Shown in pieces: positions 23,750 to 33,080 of a DNA stretch of 34,331 bases; positions within the stretch are counted from its first letter, which is position 1, and each line of letters begins with the position of its first letter. Source of the DNA: Bacteroidetes bacterium 24-39-8 (GTDB lineage: Bacteria; Bacteroidota; Bacteroidia; Chitinophagales; Chitinophagaceae); contig NCHJ01000004.1 of NCBI GenBank assembly GCA_002256765.1, forward strand, positions 1 to 34,331. The letters run 5' to 3'. Below the pieces are notes generated by a model. That model saw only the letters and a program-made list of their open reading frames with translations, was not told the DNA's origin and did no database searches. Position numbers and translations under genes: made by a program.

Positions 23750-24598
23750 ATGAAGAAACAACAATGGCTCCTCATTTTGGGCGGGGTCTTGCTTATTGCC
23801 GTTATTTATTTTGGCACAAGTACAGACACACCCAAATCCAGCACCACCGCCGCACCAGCAACACAAGACACTCATAATCACTCAGTTACCATTGAGGATT
23901 TATTGGCAAAAGCCAGACAACGCATTAGTCCAGAGCAGGTTCAACGCCTAGCATTATTGGAACAAGCCGTTGTGCGGGGCGATGTTAAAGACCAAAAAAT
24001 ACATGTTTATCACCAGCTTGCTAGGTTCTGGTCAGACTCTGCCAAAATCTTTGAACCCTACGCATATTATAGTTCCGAAGCCGCGAAGTTGGAAAATTCT
24101 GAAAAAAGCCTCACCTTTGCCGCCCAACTGTTTTTAGAGAACCTATTAACAGAGGCTGATCCTGCCATGCAACACTGGCTGGGTGAGAACGCAAAAGATC
24201 TTTTAGATAAGGCACTGATCATTAATTCTGCCAATGATTCCACCAAGATTGGATTGGGTATTTGCTATATGTTTGGCAATATCTCAGATAATCCAATGCA
24301 GGGAATTTTAGAGGTAAGAAAAGTGGTTCAGGAGCATCCGGAGAATCTCTATGGTCAAATGGTTTTGGGAATGGGAGGAAAGAAAAGTGGTCAATATGAC
24401 AAAGCCATTGAGAGATTCAACACTGTGCTGCAAAAACAGCCAGAAAATCTGGAAGCAATATTCAACCTTGCTGAATGTTACGAGTTGAAGGGCGATAAAG
24501 CAGGTGCCATAAAATGGTATCAGCGGGCCAAGGAGCTAGTAAAAGTTCCAGAAGCCAAAACCGCTCTAGATAAACGTATTAGTGAATTGCGCAAATAG
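23750..24598 (+). CDS. Membrane-anchored tetratricopeptide repeat protein
   Basis: This 282-residue protein has an N-terminal membrane anchor (WLLILGGVLLIAVIYFG, about residues 6-22), a low-complexity linker rich in threonine and alanine, and a helical body. The last part carries TPR-like units such as GQYDKAIERFNTVLQKQPEN and LAECYELKGDKAGAIKWYQR. TPRs mediate protein contacts; no catalytic motif is seen. Most of the chain probably faces the periplasm. It follows the HU gene by 18 nt and precedes the mS38-like gene and RNase E/G, an order I recall as common in Bacteroidota. The function is unknown. Confidence 0.85.
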   Translation: MKKQQWLLILGGVLLIAVIYFGTSTDTPKSSTTAAPATQDTHNHSVTIEDLLAKARQRISPEQVQRLALLEQAVVRGDVKDQKIHVYHQLARFWSDSAKIFEPYAYYSSEAAKLENSEKSLTFAAQLFLENLLTEADPAMQHWLGENAKDLLDKALIINSANDSTKIGLGICYMFGNISDNPMQGILEVRKVVQEHPENLYGQMVLGMGGKKSGQYDKAIERFNTVLQKQPENLEAIFNLAECYELKGDKAGAIKWYQRAKELVKVPEAKTALDKRISELRK

Positions 24599-24631
24599 CA
24601 TTTATTTTTTAACTTATAAAATTACTTGGAC

Positions 24632-24727
24632 ATGCCTTGTGGTAAGAAGAGAAAGCGTCATAAGATTGCGACGCACAAGAGAAAAAAACGTTTAAGAAAG
24701 AATCGTCATAAGAAAAAGAACAAATAG
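24632..24727 (+). CDS. 31-residue mS38/COX24-like basic ribosomal protein
   Basis: This 31-codon gene encodes MPCGKKRKRHKIATHKRKKR followed by LRKNRHKKKNK. It matches the AURKAIP1/COX24 domain proteins of Bacteroidota, relatives of mitochondrial mS38 and of the small bacterial bS22 type. These bind the small ribosomal subunit near its decoding end. About two thirds of the residues are lysine, arginine or histidine. The gene is too short for many gene finders. It lies 33 nt after the TPR gene and is followed by a terminator hairpin, so it may end the HU-TPR transcript. Confidence 0.88.
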   Translation: MPCGKKRKRHKIATHKRKKRLRKNRHKKKNK

Positions 24728-24748
24728 TTCTTGATTTTACTATGATAC

Positions 24749-24791
24749 AAACCCCGTTCCGTTCCGAACAATCGGGATTGAATGGGGTTTT
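24749..24791 (+). terminator. Terminator after the mS38-like gene
   Basis: AAACCCCGTTC (24749-24759) pairs with GAATGGGGTTT (24780-24790) with one G-T wobble. The loop is long and can itself fold. A short T-run ends it. It separates the HU-TPR-mS38 group from the RNase E/G gene. Confidence 0.75.
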
Positions 24792-24935
24792 CACACTTAT
24801 CTGGATTTAGCCAACCACCTTTCCTACGCTGCAACTTTTACCTTTTCCTTCCTTTTGGTGGTGGGTGTTACGGATTTAGTGTATTGTTGTATGCTGCTAT
24901 GCGGCCAACTATTTTGTATCTAAAAGTTGCCATTC

Positions 24936-26486
24936 GTGAACAAAGAATTAATTATTAATGTTGCCCCAACAGGCGTTGAAATTGCATTGTTGGAAGACAA
25001 GAAATTAGTGGAACTGCATAATGAAAAAGCAGACGCTAGTTTTGCCGTTGGCGACCTCTACTTGGGAAAAGTGAAAAAGCTCATTCCCGGACTCAATGCT
25101 GCATTTGTAGACGTTGGGTTTGAGAAAGACGCATTTCTACATTATACTGACTTGAGTCCTTATGCTCGTTCTATTATCAAGTTCACGCAAATTGCTATGA
25201 ACGATAAGGAAGAGCATGGATTTGATTTTGCCAAATTTCAATCTGAACCAGAGATTTTAAAAACTGGCAAGATTAATGAAGTACTCAATGGCAAACCCAA
25301 TGTATTGGTTCAAATCTTAAAAGAGCCCATTGCCGCCAAAGGACCAAGACTGAGTTGTGAATTATCATTGCCCGGAAGGTTTGTGGTAGTTACTCCATTT
25401 AATGAGATTGTAGCCGTTTCAAAAAAGATCCATAGCTCTGAAGAAAGAAAGCGATTACACAAAATTGTAGAAGCCATTAGGCCAAAGAATTTTGGGGTAA
25501 TTGTACGTACTGCTGCAGAAGGAAAAACCACGGCAGAATTACACCAAGACATGTTGAGTTTGGTAGCCATTTGGGAAACCATTCAGACCAATTTAAAAGG
25601 TGCTGTTGCTCCTGCCAAAATCATGAGCGAGCAGAATAAGACCACTAGTATTTTAAGAGATTTACTCAGTGCAGATTTTAATCGCATTGTAGTAAATGAT
25701 AAAAATATTTATACTGAGATCAGGGTTTATCTGCAACGCATTGCTCCAGAAAAAGCCGAGATAGTAACCATGCACAATAGCCCTGGTGCTATTTTTGACC
25801 ATTTTGGCATTACCAAACAGGTAAAATCGGCCTTTGGCAAAACAGTCAACCTACCTAGTGGCGCTTACTTGATTATTGAGCACACAGAAGCATTGCACGT
25901 AATTGACGTGAATAGCGGCTATAAGAGCGTGAGCAATAACCAAGAAGAGAATGCACTAGAAACCAATTTAGAAGCAGCAGAAGAGATTGCGAGACAGTTG
26001 CGCTTGCGCGATATAGGCGGCATCATTGTCATAGACTTTATTGACATGAAGCTTCCAGACAACAAACGCAAGTTGCAAGAAGCCATGGAAGGTTTTATGA
26101 AAACCGATCGTGCCCGTCATAGTTTGTTGCCCATCTCTAAATTTGGGTTGTTACAGGTTACAAGACAGCGCATGCGCCCAGAAATGAATATCAACACTTC
26201 TGAGGTTTGTCCAGCTTGTAATGGTACCGGAAAGATTACTTCTACCCTAATTTTAGAAGACGAGATTGAAAAGCGTTTACACTATTTGGTAACACACGCG
26301 CATAAGAGCCTTACCTTGGCCGTTCACCCCATTGTTTACTCTCACCTTACCAAGGGATGGTTTAACCCCATTATTAGGCAGTGGAGACGCAAATACAAGA
26401 TGGATTTAAAGGCCCAGGCCAATACCAATTACCATATTATAGAATTTCGCTTCTTTAACGAACACGAAGAAGAGATTAAGTTCTAG
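24936..26486 (+). CDS. rng: Ribonuclease E/G family endoribonuclease
   Basis: From GTG 24936 this protein is 516 residues and begins NKELIINVAPTGVEIALLED, the usual family start. A TTG at 24927 is a weaker alternative. An S1-like RNA-binding segment (about residues 35-125, YLGKVKKLIPGLNAAFVDVG) leads to the catalytic domain. The metal-binding aspartates are in HVIDVNSGYKS and GGIIVIDFIDM, and the zinc-link cysteines are in CPACNGTGKI. It cuts single-stranded, AU-rich RNA, giving 5S/16S rRNA maturation and mRNA turnover. The length fits RNase G rather than the long RNase E with its scaffold tail. It is monocistronic, followed by a strong terminator. Confidence 0.95.
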   Translation: MNKELIINVAPTGVEIALLEDKKLVELHNEKADASFAVGDLYLGKVKKLIPGLNAAFVDVGFEKDAFLHYTDLSPYARSIIKFTQIAMNDKEEHGFDFAKFQSEPEILKTGKINEVLNGKPNVLVQILKEPIAAKGPRLSCELSLPGRFVVVTPFNEIVAVSKKIHSSEERKRLHKIVEAIRPKNFGVIVRTAAEGKTTAELHQDMLSLVAIWETIQTNLKGAVAPAKIMSEQNKTTSILRDLLSADFNRIVVNDKNIYTEIRVYLQRIAPEKAEIVTMHNSPGAIFDHFGITKQVKSAFGKTVNLPSGAYLIIEHTEALHVIDVNSGYKSVSNNQEENALETNLEAAEEIARQLRLRDIGGIIVIDFIDMKLPDNKRKLQEAMEGFMKTDRARHSLLPISKFGLLQVTRQRMRPEMNINTSEVCPACNGTGKITSTLILEDEIEKRLHYLVTHAHKSLTLAVHPIVYSHLTKGWFNPIIRQWRRKYKMDLKAQANTNYHIIEFRFFNEHEEEIKF

Positions 26487-26534
26487 GAATTCAAACATAT
26501 TCCAAGCAAATACCAAGTATTTAACCAATTTATT

Positions 26535-26568
26535 AAAAGACCCCGATTAATCGTAATCGGGGTCTTTT
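26535..26568 (+). terminator. Strong terminator after RNase E/G gene
   Basis: A 15-bp perfect stem, AAAAGACCCCGATTA (26535-26549) with its complement (26554-26568), has a 4-nt loop and a T-run. The symmetry means it may also stop transcripts from the other strand. Confidence 0.9.
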
Positions 26569-26652
26569 GTTGGCTATTGCTATTATGGGGCAATCTGTCT
26601 GAGCAGTTAATTGACACATCACTCATTTTCTTGTCTGATCAAGTTCAGGGTA

Positions 26653-26687
26653 TTAAAAAAGCCGTCCCGAAATTATCGGAACGGCTT
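26653..26687 (-). terminator. Terminator of the susC-susD operon
   Basis: On the minus strand the 12-bp arms 26676-26687 and 26659-26670 pair fully with one G-U, with a 5-nt loop and six T following. It lies 22 nt past the stop of the last gene in the SusC/SusD operon. Confidence 0.87.
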
Positions 26688-26708
26688 CTAAGATTATTGA
26701 TGAAAAGC

Positions 26709-27596
26709 TTATTGCTTTTGCAAGATCAATTTGTTGAAACCGGCGTCACCACCGTTATACAAGATACGGACACTCAAAGAGATCCTACCAGTACAAGCAA
26801 AAACTAGACCGGTACTTCCAGAACCTGTAGAAGCTGTACCAGGATAACCAGTAGCCCAAATAAGACCAGCAGGCAATGTTACATTTCCAGTAGTAGCGTC
26901 AACTGTGATTACCAATGGATTTGGACCAATGTCGCCATAAGAAGGGTTAGGCCATATTTTACTTAAGTTCAATTGGTTAGCACCAGGACCGTCAGTTACT
27001 TGTACCAAGTCACCAGGTGACCAGTCAACCCAGTCATCCTGAATTACTTTATAAGTACCAGCCATTGGTGCCACAAAAGGACAAACCACAGAAGCAGTCC
27101 AACGGAAACAAACACCATAGAAAGATCCACTTTCTAAAGCACTGTTAATGTTACTGATATCATAAGTTTCACCACTTTTGGTAGTTATCTGATTGTAAAA
27201 AGTGTAGAAATTACCTGGAGACAAAGCAGAAGGTGCAACACCTAAAGCAGTAGCAATTTCAGCACCAGTGGCACTTAGTTCTGTACCCTCACCTGCATAG
27301 GTAACGGTTTTAACCAGTTTCCAAGAGGTTGGATTTGCATTTGCACCTTGTACTACATAAACCTTGATTTTATCAACATCGTTTCCGTTGTTGTATTGGT
27401 TTACTTTAACACCTACTTTGGAAGTAGCTACCTGAGCATAGTTTAGGTTTAAGTTAATATTACTAGCTAAAGTAATATAGGCACCTTTTCCAAAATTAGC
27501 TATATCTGTTAATGGATTGGAATTCTCCGATTTTTTACAGGAAACAGCAAACAGTAGAATTGCTGCAACACTGAATATGTTTAGGATTTTCTTCAT
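26709..27596 (-). CDS. Surface lipoprotein linked to SusC/SusD
   Basis: I do not recognise a named family in this 295-residue protein. It has a lipoprotein signal peptide (IFSVAAILLFAVSC, C20) followed by KKSENSNP, with serine and asparagine but no obvious acidic export signal. The body is rich in valine, threonine, glycine and asparagine, suggesting a beta-sandwich fold. C185 and C194-type positions appear in VCFRW and VVCPF. It starts 12 nt after the susD stop and ends at a terminator, so it is the third gene of the operon. By position it may be a SusE/F-like surface binding protein, but no such domain is visible. Confidence 0.8.
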   Translation of the reverse strand: MKKILNIFSVAAILLFAVSCKKSENSNPLTDIANFGKGAYITLASNINLNLNYAQVATSKVGVKVNQYNNGNDVDKIKVYVVQGANANPTSWKLVKTVTYAGEGTELSATGAEIATALGVAPSALSPGNFYTFYNQITTKSGETYDISNINSALESGSFYGVCFRWTASVVCPFVAPMAGTYKVIQDDWVDWSPGDLVQVTDGPGANQLNLSKIWPNPSYGDIGPNPLVITVDATTGNVTLPAGLIWATGYPGTASTGSGSTGLVFACTGRISLSVRILYNGGDAGFNKLILQKQ

Positions 27597-27608
27597 GATT
27601 GCTGTATT

Positions 27609-29297
27609 TTATTTAATGAAATTATCAGGGTTATTATCCCAGAATACTTTGTTTGCAGCAACACCAGGTGTTTTCTGGGTAGGCGCATTCAAGTTTCTGT
27701 TAACATACACTGAAGGATAAGTGAAAGACCTCATGAATACACCAGGATTAGCTGTAGTAACAACTAACTGAATATTATCAGGCTTACCAGTTCTTCTTAA
27801 GGAATTATAAGTTTCTACACCATTACCCCATGCAGCAATATAGTATTCCTTCATGATGATATTCAAACGTGCATCATCAGTGGTAGCAGCATCATATTGA
27901 GCTAACACAAAATTTACATAAGTGTCTATTTGAGTAGTAGTAGGAACCAATCCTAATTGGCTGGCACTCATTGAGTAACCAATAGAGGCAGGGAAACCAA
28001 CTACTTTACTGATAGAAGCATAGATGGCTTTGCTCAATAATGCTCTAGCTGTTCCACCTGCAGTGATACCCAATTTCAAAGCTGCTTCAGCTTCCACAAA
28101 ATAAGTGAAAGCAGAGTTCCAGATTGGGTCAACACCAGCACCACGGCCACCCATTACTTGTTTAACGGCTCCACCAGTACCTGCATCAAATTCACCACCG
28201 GCAGGATAAACACCATAGGTAGTTCTAAAAGATCCATCGGGAGGTGTACCAGAGTTGTCACCATGGTCACGGCCCCAATAACCTGAGTTACCACCTACTA
28301 TACAGAATGGCATATCAGCTGGATAATGAGCAGGATTAGCAACAAAAGCACAGGTTAAAGTGGTTTCGTTAACGTTTACATAGTTGGTGTTCTGACGATA
28401 GAAATAATACCTTCTACGTGGATCAAGAAAAGAAACAGTTCCTGTTTTTTCCTTAACTACCAAGTTCATAAAATAAGTACTCAAATACTCTCCTACCTGA
28501 TTATTCACGTTATAGTTACCGGCATATTTAGGATGACGGCTATCAGGAGAAGAAATATTGGTACCATATTTAAAGTTGAAATCTTGAGCAGCAGTGGTTA
28601 CCAAGTCATTCTCAGTAATCAAAGCGGCAATTTTAGCAGAAGCAGAAGCGTCTACCAAACGAGTATTCATCAAGAATTTCAATTTTAAGGACTTGGCTGC
28701 TTTTTTCCAGTTAGCTGAAGAACCACCATAGAACAGGTCATTAGTAGGACCAGCAGCAGAACCTGTTTTATTGAAATCAGCAATTGCGTCATCCAACAAA
28801 GCCAAAGCTTTCACATAAACATCAGCACCTTTGTCAATTTTAGGATTGGTATTTGCCGCACCCTGAACTGCCTCTGTGTAAGGAATATCTCCAAACTGAT
28901 CAACCAAGGTTCCCAAGGTATAAGCTTTCAACACTTTTGCAACACCAGCATGGATGAATTTTTTCTGGGCTGTAGCCACAGGAATCATCGCGTCAGCATT
29001 GACAAAAATGCTAGAATAGGCTGAACTCCACAAACCATCAAAGGTTCCTGGGCTATATCCATTTGCGTAAATGGGTCCAAACCAAGATTGTTGGCGAGAA
29101 AGTTCTGCACCCAAAGTGGAAGCAGTTCCGTAGAAGCCTCTAAAAGACAACTGAATCTGGTTCAATGAAAGGTCCACGTCTGCAGTGGAAGGAGAAGGCG
29201 CATTGGGATTATCCAATAAGCTGTCCAGTTTTTTATTACAAGCTCCCAATGTGGTAGCTAGTAATGCTAGGCAGATAAAAAATTTCGAATATCTCAT
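27609..29297 (-). CDS. SusD/RagB-like surface nutrient-binding lipoprotein
   Basis: This 562-residue protein has a lipoprotein signal peptide ending in LGAC (C20), followed by NKKLDSLLDNPNAPSPS, a typical start of the SusD-like-2 branch. The TPR-like helical body includes LKAYTLGTLVDQFGDIPYTE and WKKAAKSLKLKFLMNTRLV, and the C-terminal part ends with the family-typical tail on a mature surface lipoprotein. SusD proteins cap SusC and bind the imported ligand outside the cell. It lies 22 nt after the susC stop and 12 nt before a third lipoprotein gene. The ligand is unknown because no glycoside hydrolase or peptidase is next to it. Confidence 0.93.
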   Translation of the reverse strand: MRYSKFFICLALLATTLGACNKKLDSLLDNPNAPSPSTADVDLSLNQIQLSFRGFYGTASTLGAELSRQQSWFGPIYANGYSPGTFDGLWSSAYSSIFVNADAMIPVATAQKKFIHAGVAKVLKAYTLGTLVDQFGDIPYTEAVQGAANTNPKIDKGADVYVKALALLDDAIADFNKTGSAAGPTNDLFYGGSSANWKKAAKSLKLKFLMNTRLVDASASAKIAALITENDLVTTAAQDFNFKYGTNISSPDSRHPKYAGNYNVNNQVGEYLSTYFMNLVVKEKTGTVSFLDPRRRYYFYRQNTNYVNVNETTLTCAFVANPAHYPADMPFCIVGGNSGYWGRDHGDNSGTPPDGSFRTTYGVYPAGGEFDAGTGGAVKQVMGGRGAGVDPIWNSAFTYFVEAEAALKLGITAGGTARALLSKAIYASISKVVGFPASIGYSMSASQLGLVPTTTQIDTYVNFVLAQYDAATTDDARLNIIMKEYYIAAWGNGVETYNSLRRTGKPDNIQLVVTTANPGVFMRSFTYPSVYVNRNLNAPTQKTPGVAANKVFWDNNPDNFIK

Positions 29298-29319
29298 ATT
29301 ACTAAATATTAAGTTGTTA

Positions 29320-32300
29320 TTAGAAGGTGATTCTCAAGCTTGCACCAATTCTGCGTGAAGAAGGTCCAGTAATAAACTCCAAGCCCCTACCATTACTTAC
29401 ACCCAAACCGTTGGTTTCAGGATCAAAGTTGGCATATTTAGGGAAGTTAGGAGCATTGTACCAGAGATTGGTTCCAGACAATGTGAATGACACTCCACCA
29501 AATGGTGTTTTTGCCAATAACTTTTCAGGCAGACTATAAGCTAAAGACAATTCTCTCAAACGGATTAAGGTTGCATCATACATACCTGATTCATCAGGAC
29601 CAAATCCATTGTTAAAGAATGCTTGAGTAGCAGAAGTTTGAACCCTGTTAGGATTACCGCTTGCGTCAACACCTGGTAATAGGTATGGAGCTGCACGGTC
29701 AAATTCTGTATCTTTTGTAACACCACGAGCAATTAGAGAACGAGTTGTAGAAGAGTACATGTCTCCACCACAAGTGTATTCCCATTGCATACGGAAGCTC
29801 AAACCTTTGTAAGAAAGATTAGAGATCCCAGTTAATTTGTACTTAGGAGTTGGGTCACCAATGATACCAATTTCTTGAGAAGAAATATAATCACCAGTTG
29901 AACTTACAATACGTTGACCAGTTTTGGCATCACGCTGCCAGTAGTATCCTTTGATAACTCCCAAAGGTTGACCGTTGATAGCAAAGTTACCCAAGGTAGT
30001 ATAACCTGCATAAACAATCTCTTTCAAGTCAGAAGGAATATCAGAAACCATGCTTTGGTTAATGGTCCACAAGGCGTCTACTTTCCAATTCCATGCTTTG
30101 TTCTGGATGAAAGTGTAACCAAGTCCCATTTCCACACCTTTGTTAGATACCTGACCAGCATTGATCTTGATAGAAGAGTATCCAGAAGAAGGATCCAAAT
30201 CTCTATTCAACAACTGATTTTTAGAAATCCTGTTGTACAAAGTCAAATCTAAAGTCAAACGGTTTTTCAAGAATTTACCTTCAACACCCGCTTCAAACTC
30301 AGTTTGTAACTCAGGCTTTAAGTCTGGGTTAGGCAAAGTACCGCTGATAGCATTCACGTTTACTGGTGTGCTAGCTCTGTCTAAGAAAGTACGAGTAGCA
30401 ATACCCAATACAGGTCTTGTTTCATATGCACCAGGGAAACCTGCAGAAGTAGAATAACCCAAACGAACTTTCAAGTAATTGATGTATTTATTATTCTGTA
30501 AAGCAGGAATTGCTGATGTAGGAATAAAAGAGATACTTGTACTTGGATAGAAAATACTACGGTTAGCTTTTTCCAAAGTTGAAGTCCAGCTATTACGTCC
30601 ACCTAAGTTTACATACAAATATTGGTTGTAACCAAAAGTAGCTGAAGCAAATGCACCAATAGACTGAGATTTAACTTTATAGTCTAAATCAGAACCATTC
30701 TCAGACACAATATCGTGTGTGATAAAGTTGGTGTGATCCAATAAACCATAAACCAACTGATCTCTACTCAAAGTACCAGATTGAGAATAAGTGTTTTCCC
30801 TTGAGTTAACACCCGCGTCTACGTTCAAGTCCCAGTTGCTATTGATATCTGTTTTATAAGTTGCCAATGCAGTGTGGTCCCAGATATTGTTACTACCAGC
30901 TGTAGTACGGTAGATACCAGTAGCATATTGCTGACCACCCTTATTCTGAGCATACATTTGGAATTCAGAATAGTTATCAAAACCTACGCGATAGCTCAGG
31001 TTTAATCCTTTCAAAACTTCATAACGGATTTGCATATTACCATAAGCACGGTTTACTTTATCCTGAGTGAATGAATTGTAGGTGGTCCAGATTGGGTTTT
31101 GGATATCATTACCATTTCTATAAGAAACGTGTCCTTTGGTAATTGGATTCTCCCAAGGAAGACCCATCAAATCTACTGCAGTAGGTGTGTACATTACGTC
31201 TCCAAATACAGAGGTAGCAGTTGCACTAGAACCAAAGCTGGTAGAAGTTGGAGGAGATTTTTGATCAGTGTTAACATAGTTGAAAGTACCACTCACGGTT
31301 ACTTTGTTGGTAAGCTTAGCACTACCACCCAAACCAAAAGTGTTTCTATTCAATCCGTTACCATTTACAAAACCTTGATCATCTAAATAACCAAAGTTAG
31401 CGTTATAGTTTACTATACCAGTAGTACCAGCAACGTTTACAGAAGTATTACTTACAGTTCCTGTTCTAAAGAAGTTTGGTACACTATTGTAATATTTGTA
31501 CTCATAGGTAGCACCCTTGTATTCAGGAAATGCAGCATTTAAAGCAGCCCTATCATAAGGGTGCGGTACTAATGCAGCAGGGTTGGTAAATTTAGCTCCC
31601 CAGTTTGAGAAGAAAGCTAGACCCAAGCTCAAGTCAAAACCACCACCATAACTTTCGTTATATTCTGGTAGATTGGCAACTGTATTGGTAAACATTGATT
31701 GAGAAACTGTGATTTCAGTTTTCTTACGAGCTTTCTGAGTAGCACCATTTTTGGTAGTTACCAAGATTACACCGTTTCTACCCAACTCACCATACATAGT
31801 AGTTGCGCTCAATCCTTTTAATACGTCAACACTCTCAATGTTGTTTGGATCCAAATCCAAGAAACGAGAAGAAGTTTGGTTACCGTAAACAAAAGATGCT
31901 TGCGTATTGGTACCACCATCAAAAGGCACACCATCTACTACAAACAAAGGTTGTGAGCTACCACTAATGGTATTCACACCACGAATGACAATATTGGTAC
32001 CAGAACCAGACAGACCGCTGGTTGCACCAATATTAACTCCTGGAGCTTTACCGCTCAAAACGCGACCAAGGTCACCGTCTGGACGTAATTCCAAGTCTTT
32101 TTTACCTACAGAAGATACAGCGTATCCCAAGGCTTTCTTTTCACGCTTGATACCCAAGGCGGTTACTACCACTTCACTTAGGTTCTCATCTGCGGTTTTC
32201 AAAGAAACGTTTCCAGCTTCAGTAGCTGCAACTTCTCTTTTCTCAAAGCCAGTTCCAGAAATCACCAATATAGCGCCTGGTTTAACTGTCAATTTGAAAA

Positions 32301-32475
32301 CACCGTTAGCGTCAGTGGCAGTACCACCTTTGCTTTTTTTCTCAACTACGGCGGCCCCTTCAATGGGTTTTCCTTTGTCATCTGTTACCTTTCCAGTAAC
32401 AGTAGTTGTTTGTGCAAGACCTGCAATTAATGCAAAAATCCATGCGCAAAAACTGAGTAGCAGTTTTTTTCTCAT
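29320..32475 (-). CDS. SusC/RagA-like TonB-dependent outer-membrane transporter
   Basis: This 1051-residue protein has a signal peptide (LLLSFCAWIFALIAGLAQ), a carboxypeptidase-regulatory-like domain (about residues 24-95, VTGKVTDDKGKPIEGAAVV), and a TonB-box-like segment LSEVVVTALGIKREKKALGY. The plug (about 115-235) carries PLFVVDGVPFDGG and DVLKGLSATTMYGELGRNGV. A long beta-barrel ends in SLRITF with the usual terminal phenylalanine. It imports a bulky ligand with SusD. There is no STN domain, so the FecR/anti-sigma type of signalling is unlikely. It is first in a three-gene operon. The upstream region is AT-rich with direct repeats. Confidence 0.96.
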   Translation of the reverse strand: MRKKLLLSFCAWIFALIAGLAQTTTVTGKVTDDKGKPIEGAAVVEKKSKGGTATDANGVFKLTVKPGAILVISGTGFEKREVAATEAGNVSLKTADENLSEVVVTALGIKREKKALGYAVSSVGKKDLELRPDGDLGRVLSGKAPGVNIGATSGLSGSGTNIVIRGVNTISGSSQPLFVVDGVPFDGGTNTQASFVYGNQTSSRFLDLDPNNIESVDVLKGLSATTMYGELGRNGVILVTTKNGATQKARKKTEITVSQSMFTNTVANLPEYNESYGGGFDLSLGLAFFSNWGAKFTNPAALVPHPYDRAALNAAFPEYKGATYEYKYYNSVPNFFRTGTVSNTSVNVAGTTGIVNYNANFGYLDDQGFVNGNGLNRNTFGLGGSAKLTNKVTVSGTFNYVNTDQKSPPTSTSFGSSATATSVFGDVMYTPTAVDLMGLPWENPITKGHVSYRNGNDIQNPIWTTYNSFTQDKVNRAYGNMQIRYEVLKGLNLSYRVGFDNYSEFQMYAQNKGGQQYATGIYRTTAGSNNIWDHTALATYKTDINSNWDLNVDAGVNSRENTYSQSGTLSRDQLVYGLLDHTNFITHDIVSENGSDLDYKVKSQSIGAFASATFGYNQYLYVNLGGRNSWTSTLEKANRSIFYPSTSISFIPTSAIPALQNNKYINYLKVRLGYSTSAGFPGAYETRPVLGIATRTFLDRASTPVNVNAISGTLPNPDLKPELQTEFEAGVEGKFLKNRLTLDLTLYNRISKNQLLNRDLDPSSGYSSIKINAGQVSNKGVEMGLGYTFIQNKAWNWKVDALWTINQSMVSDIPSDLKEIVYAGYTTLGNFAINGQPLGVIKGYYWQRDAKTGQRIVSSTGDYISSQEIGIIGDPTPKYKLTGISNLSYKGLSFRMQWEYTCGGDMYSSTTRSLIARGVTKDTEFDRAAPYLLPGVDASGNPNRVQTSATQAFFNNGFGPDESGMYDATLIRLRELSLAYSLPEKLLAKTPFGGVSFTLSGTNLWYNAPNFPKYANFDPETNGLGVSNGRGLEFITGPSSRRIGASLRITF

Positions 32476-32900
32476 GTTGTCGTTTTTGGGTTTGTTAACC
32501 TTTTGTCAATTCTGATGACCGCACAAATAACGAAAAAGCTGCTCATCATTTAGATTTCATTAACTTTTTTAATCTTTTTTTAAGGTTAATTTAAGGTTAA
32601 GGTTGTTTTTTACTGTTTTTTTAGCTCTTATTGTTTTTTTTTATCATGTAATTGGAGTGAGTTTAACACATGTAATTAATTGTAATATTAAAAAACTTAC
32701 TAAATACCTTTTCCGTTGAATGAATTTTTAGCGTTTAAACATTTTTTTAGTGTTTAACCATTTTTATAGCGCTTCAAAAAAAGCTGAAAAACAAATAACA
32801 GTTATATCATATGCTTTACCCTACTCAAAACCCATACTTTAGGTTCATTTTGGCTGATTTCTAGGCATTCTAGGGCCTGCAATAACCGCATATTAACCAA
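32476..32900. other. AT-rich region upstream of susC with direct repeats
   Basis: No gene is seen in this stretch. Repeats present are TTAAGGTTAA twice (32580-32589, 32591-32600, period 11), CATGTAATT twice (32645-32653, 32669-32677, period 24) and a diverged GTTTAAxCATTTTT pair near 32733 and 32752 (period 19). Together they look like a control region for susC, read on the minus strand. No clear TAnnTTTG box was found there. Confidence 0.4.
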
Positions 32901-32908
32901 AAAATTAT

Positions 32909-32938
32909 TTTGCCATCTGACCCATTATTGTAATTTAG
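32909..32938 (+). promoter_or_regulatory. Possible distal promoter of radA
   Basis: TTTG (32909-32912) and TAATTTAG (32931-32938) are spaced 18 nt apart, fitting the Bacteroidota -33/-7 arrangement with one mismatch in the second box. A transcript would start near 32944, just before a foldable region. A nearer -7 box, TACCTTTA (33068-33075), could give a transcript with almost no leader. Confidence 0.4.
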
Positions 32939-32949
32939 TGGAAGAATTT

Positions 32950-33059
32950 AATGGGTTAGTAAGTAAAAAGGGTCAGCAGTAATGTTGACCCTTTTACCTT
33001 TAAAAAAGGACTGAAATCTTTTCAGTTTCCAACAGCTTTGATCTTCCAATTAACCCATT
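32950..33059 (+). ncRNA. Candidate structured leader before radA
   Basis: Three stems nest in this region. P1 pairs AATGGGTTA (32950-32958) with TAACCCATT (33051-33059). P2 is a 10-bp perfect hairpin AAAAGGGTCA/TGACCCTTTT (32966-32995). P3 is ACTGAAA/TTTCAGT (33010-33026). The result would be a three-way junction ending 21 nt before the radA start. P2 alone resembles a terminator, although no gene ends here on either strand. It may be a leader, a small RNA or chance pairing in AT-rich DNA. Confidence 0.35.
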
Positions 33060-33080
33060 TCTGCACCTACCTTTACAGCA

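Noticed and set aside
31907..32515. 202-codon plus-strand ORF
   Set aside because: It is the antisense reading of the susC start region, with a composition typical of a shadow frame.
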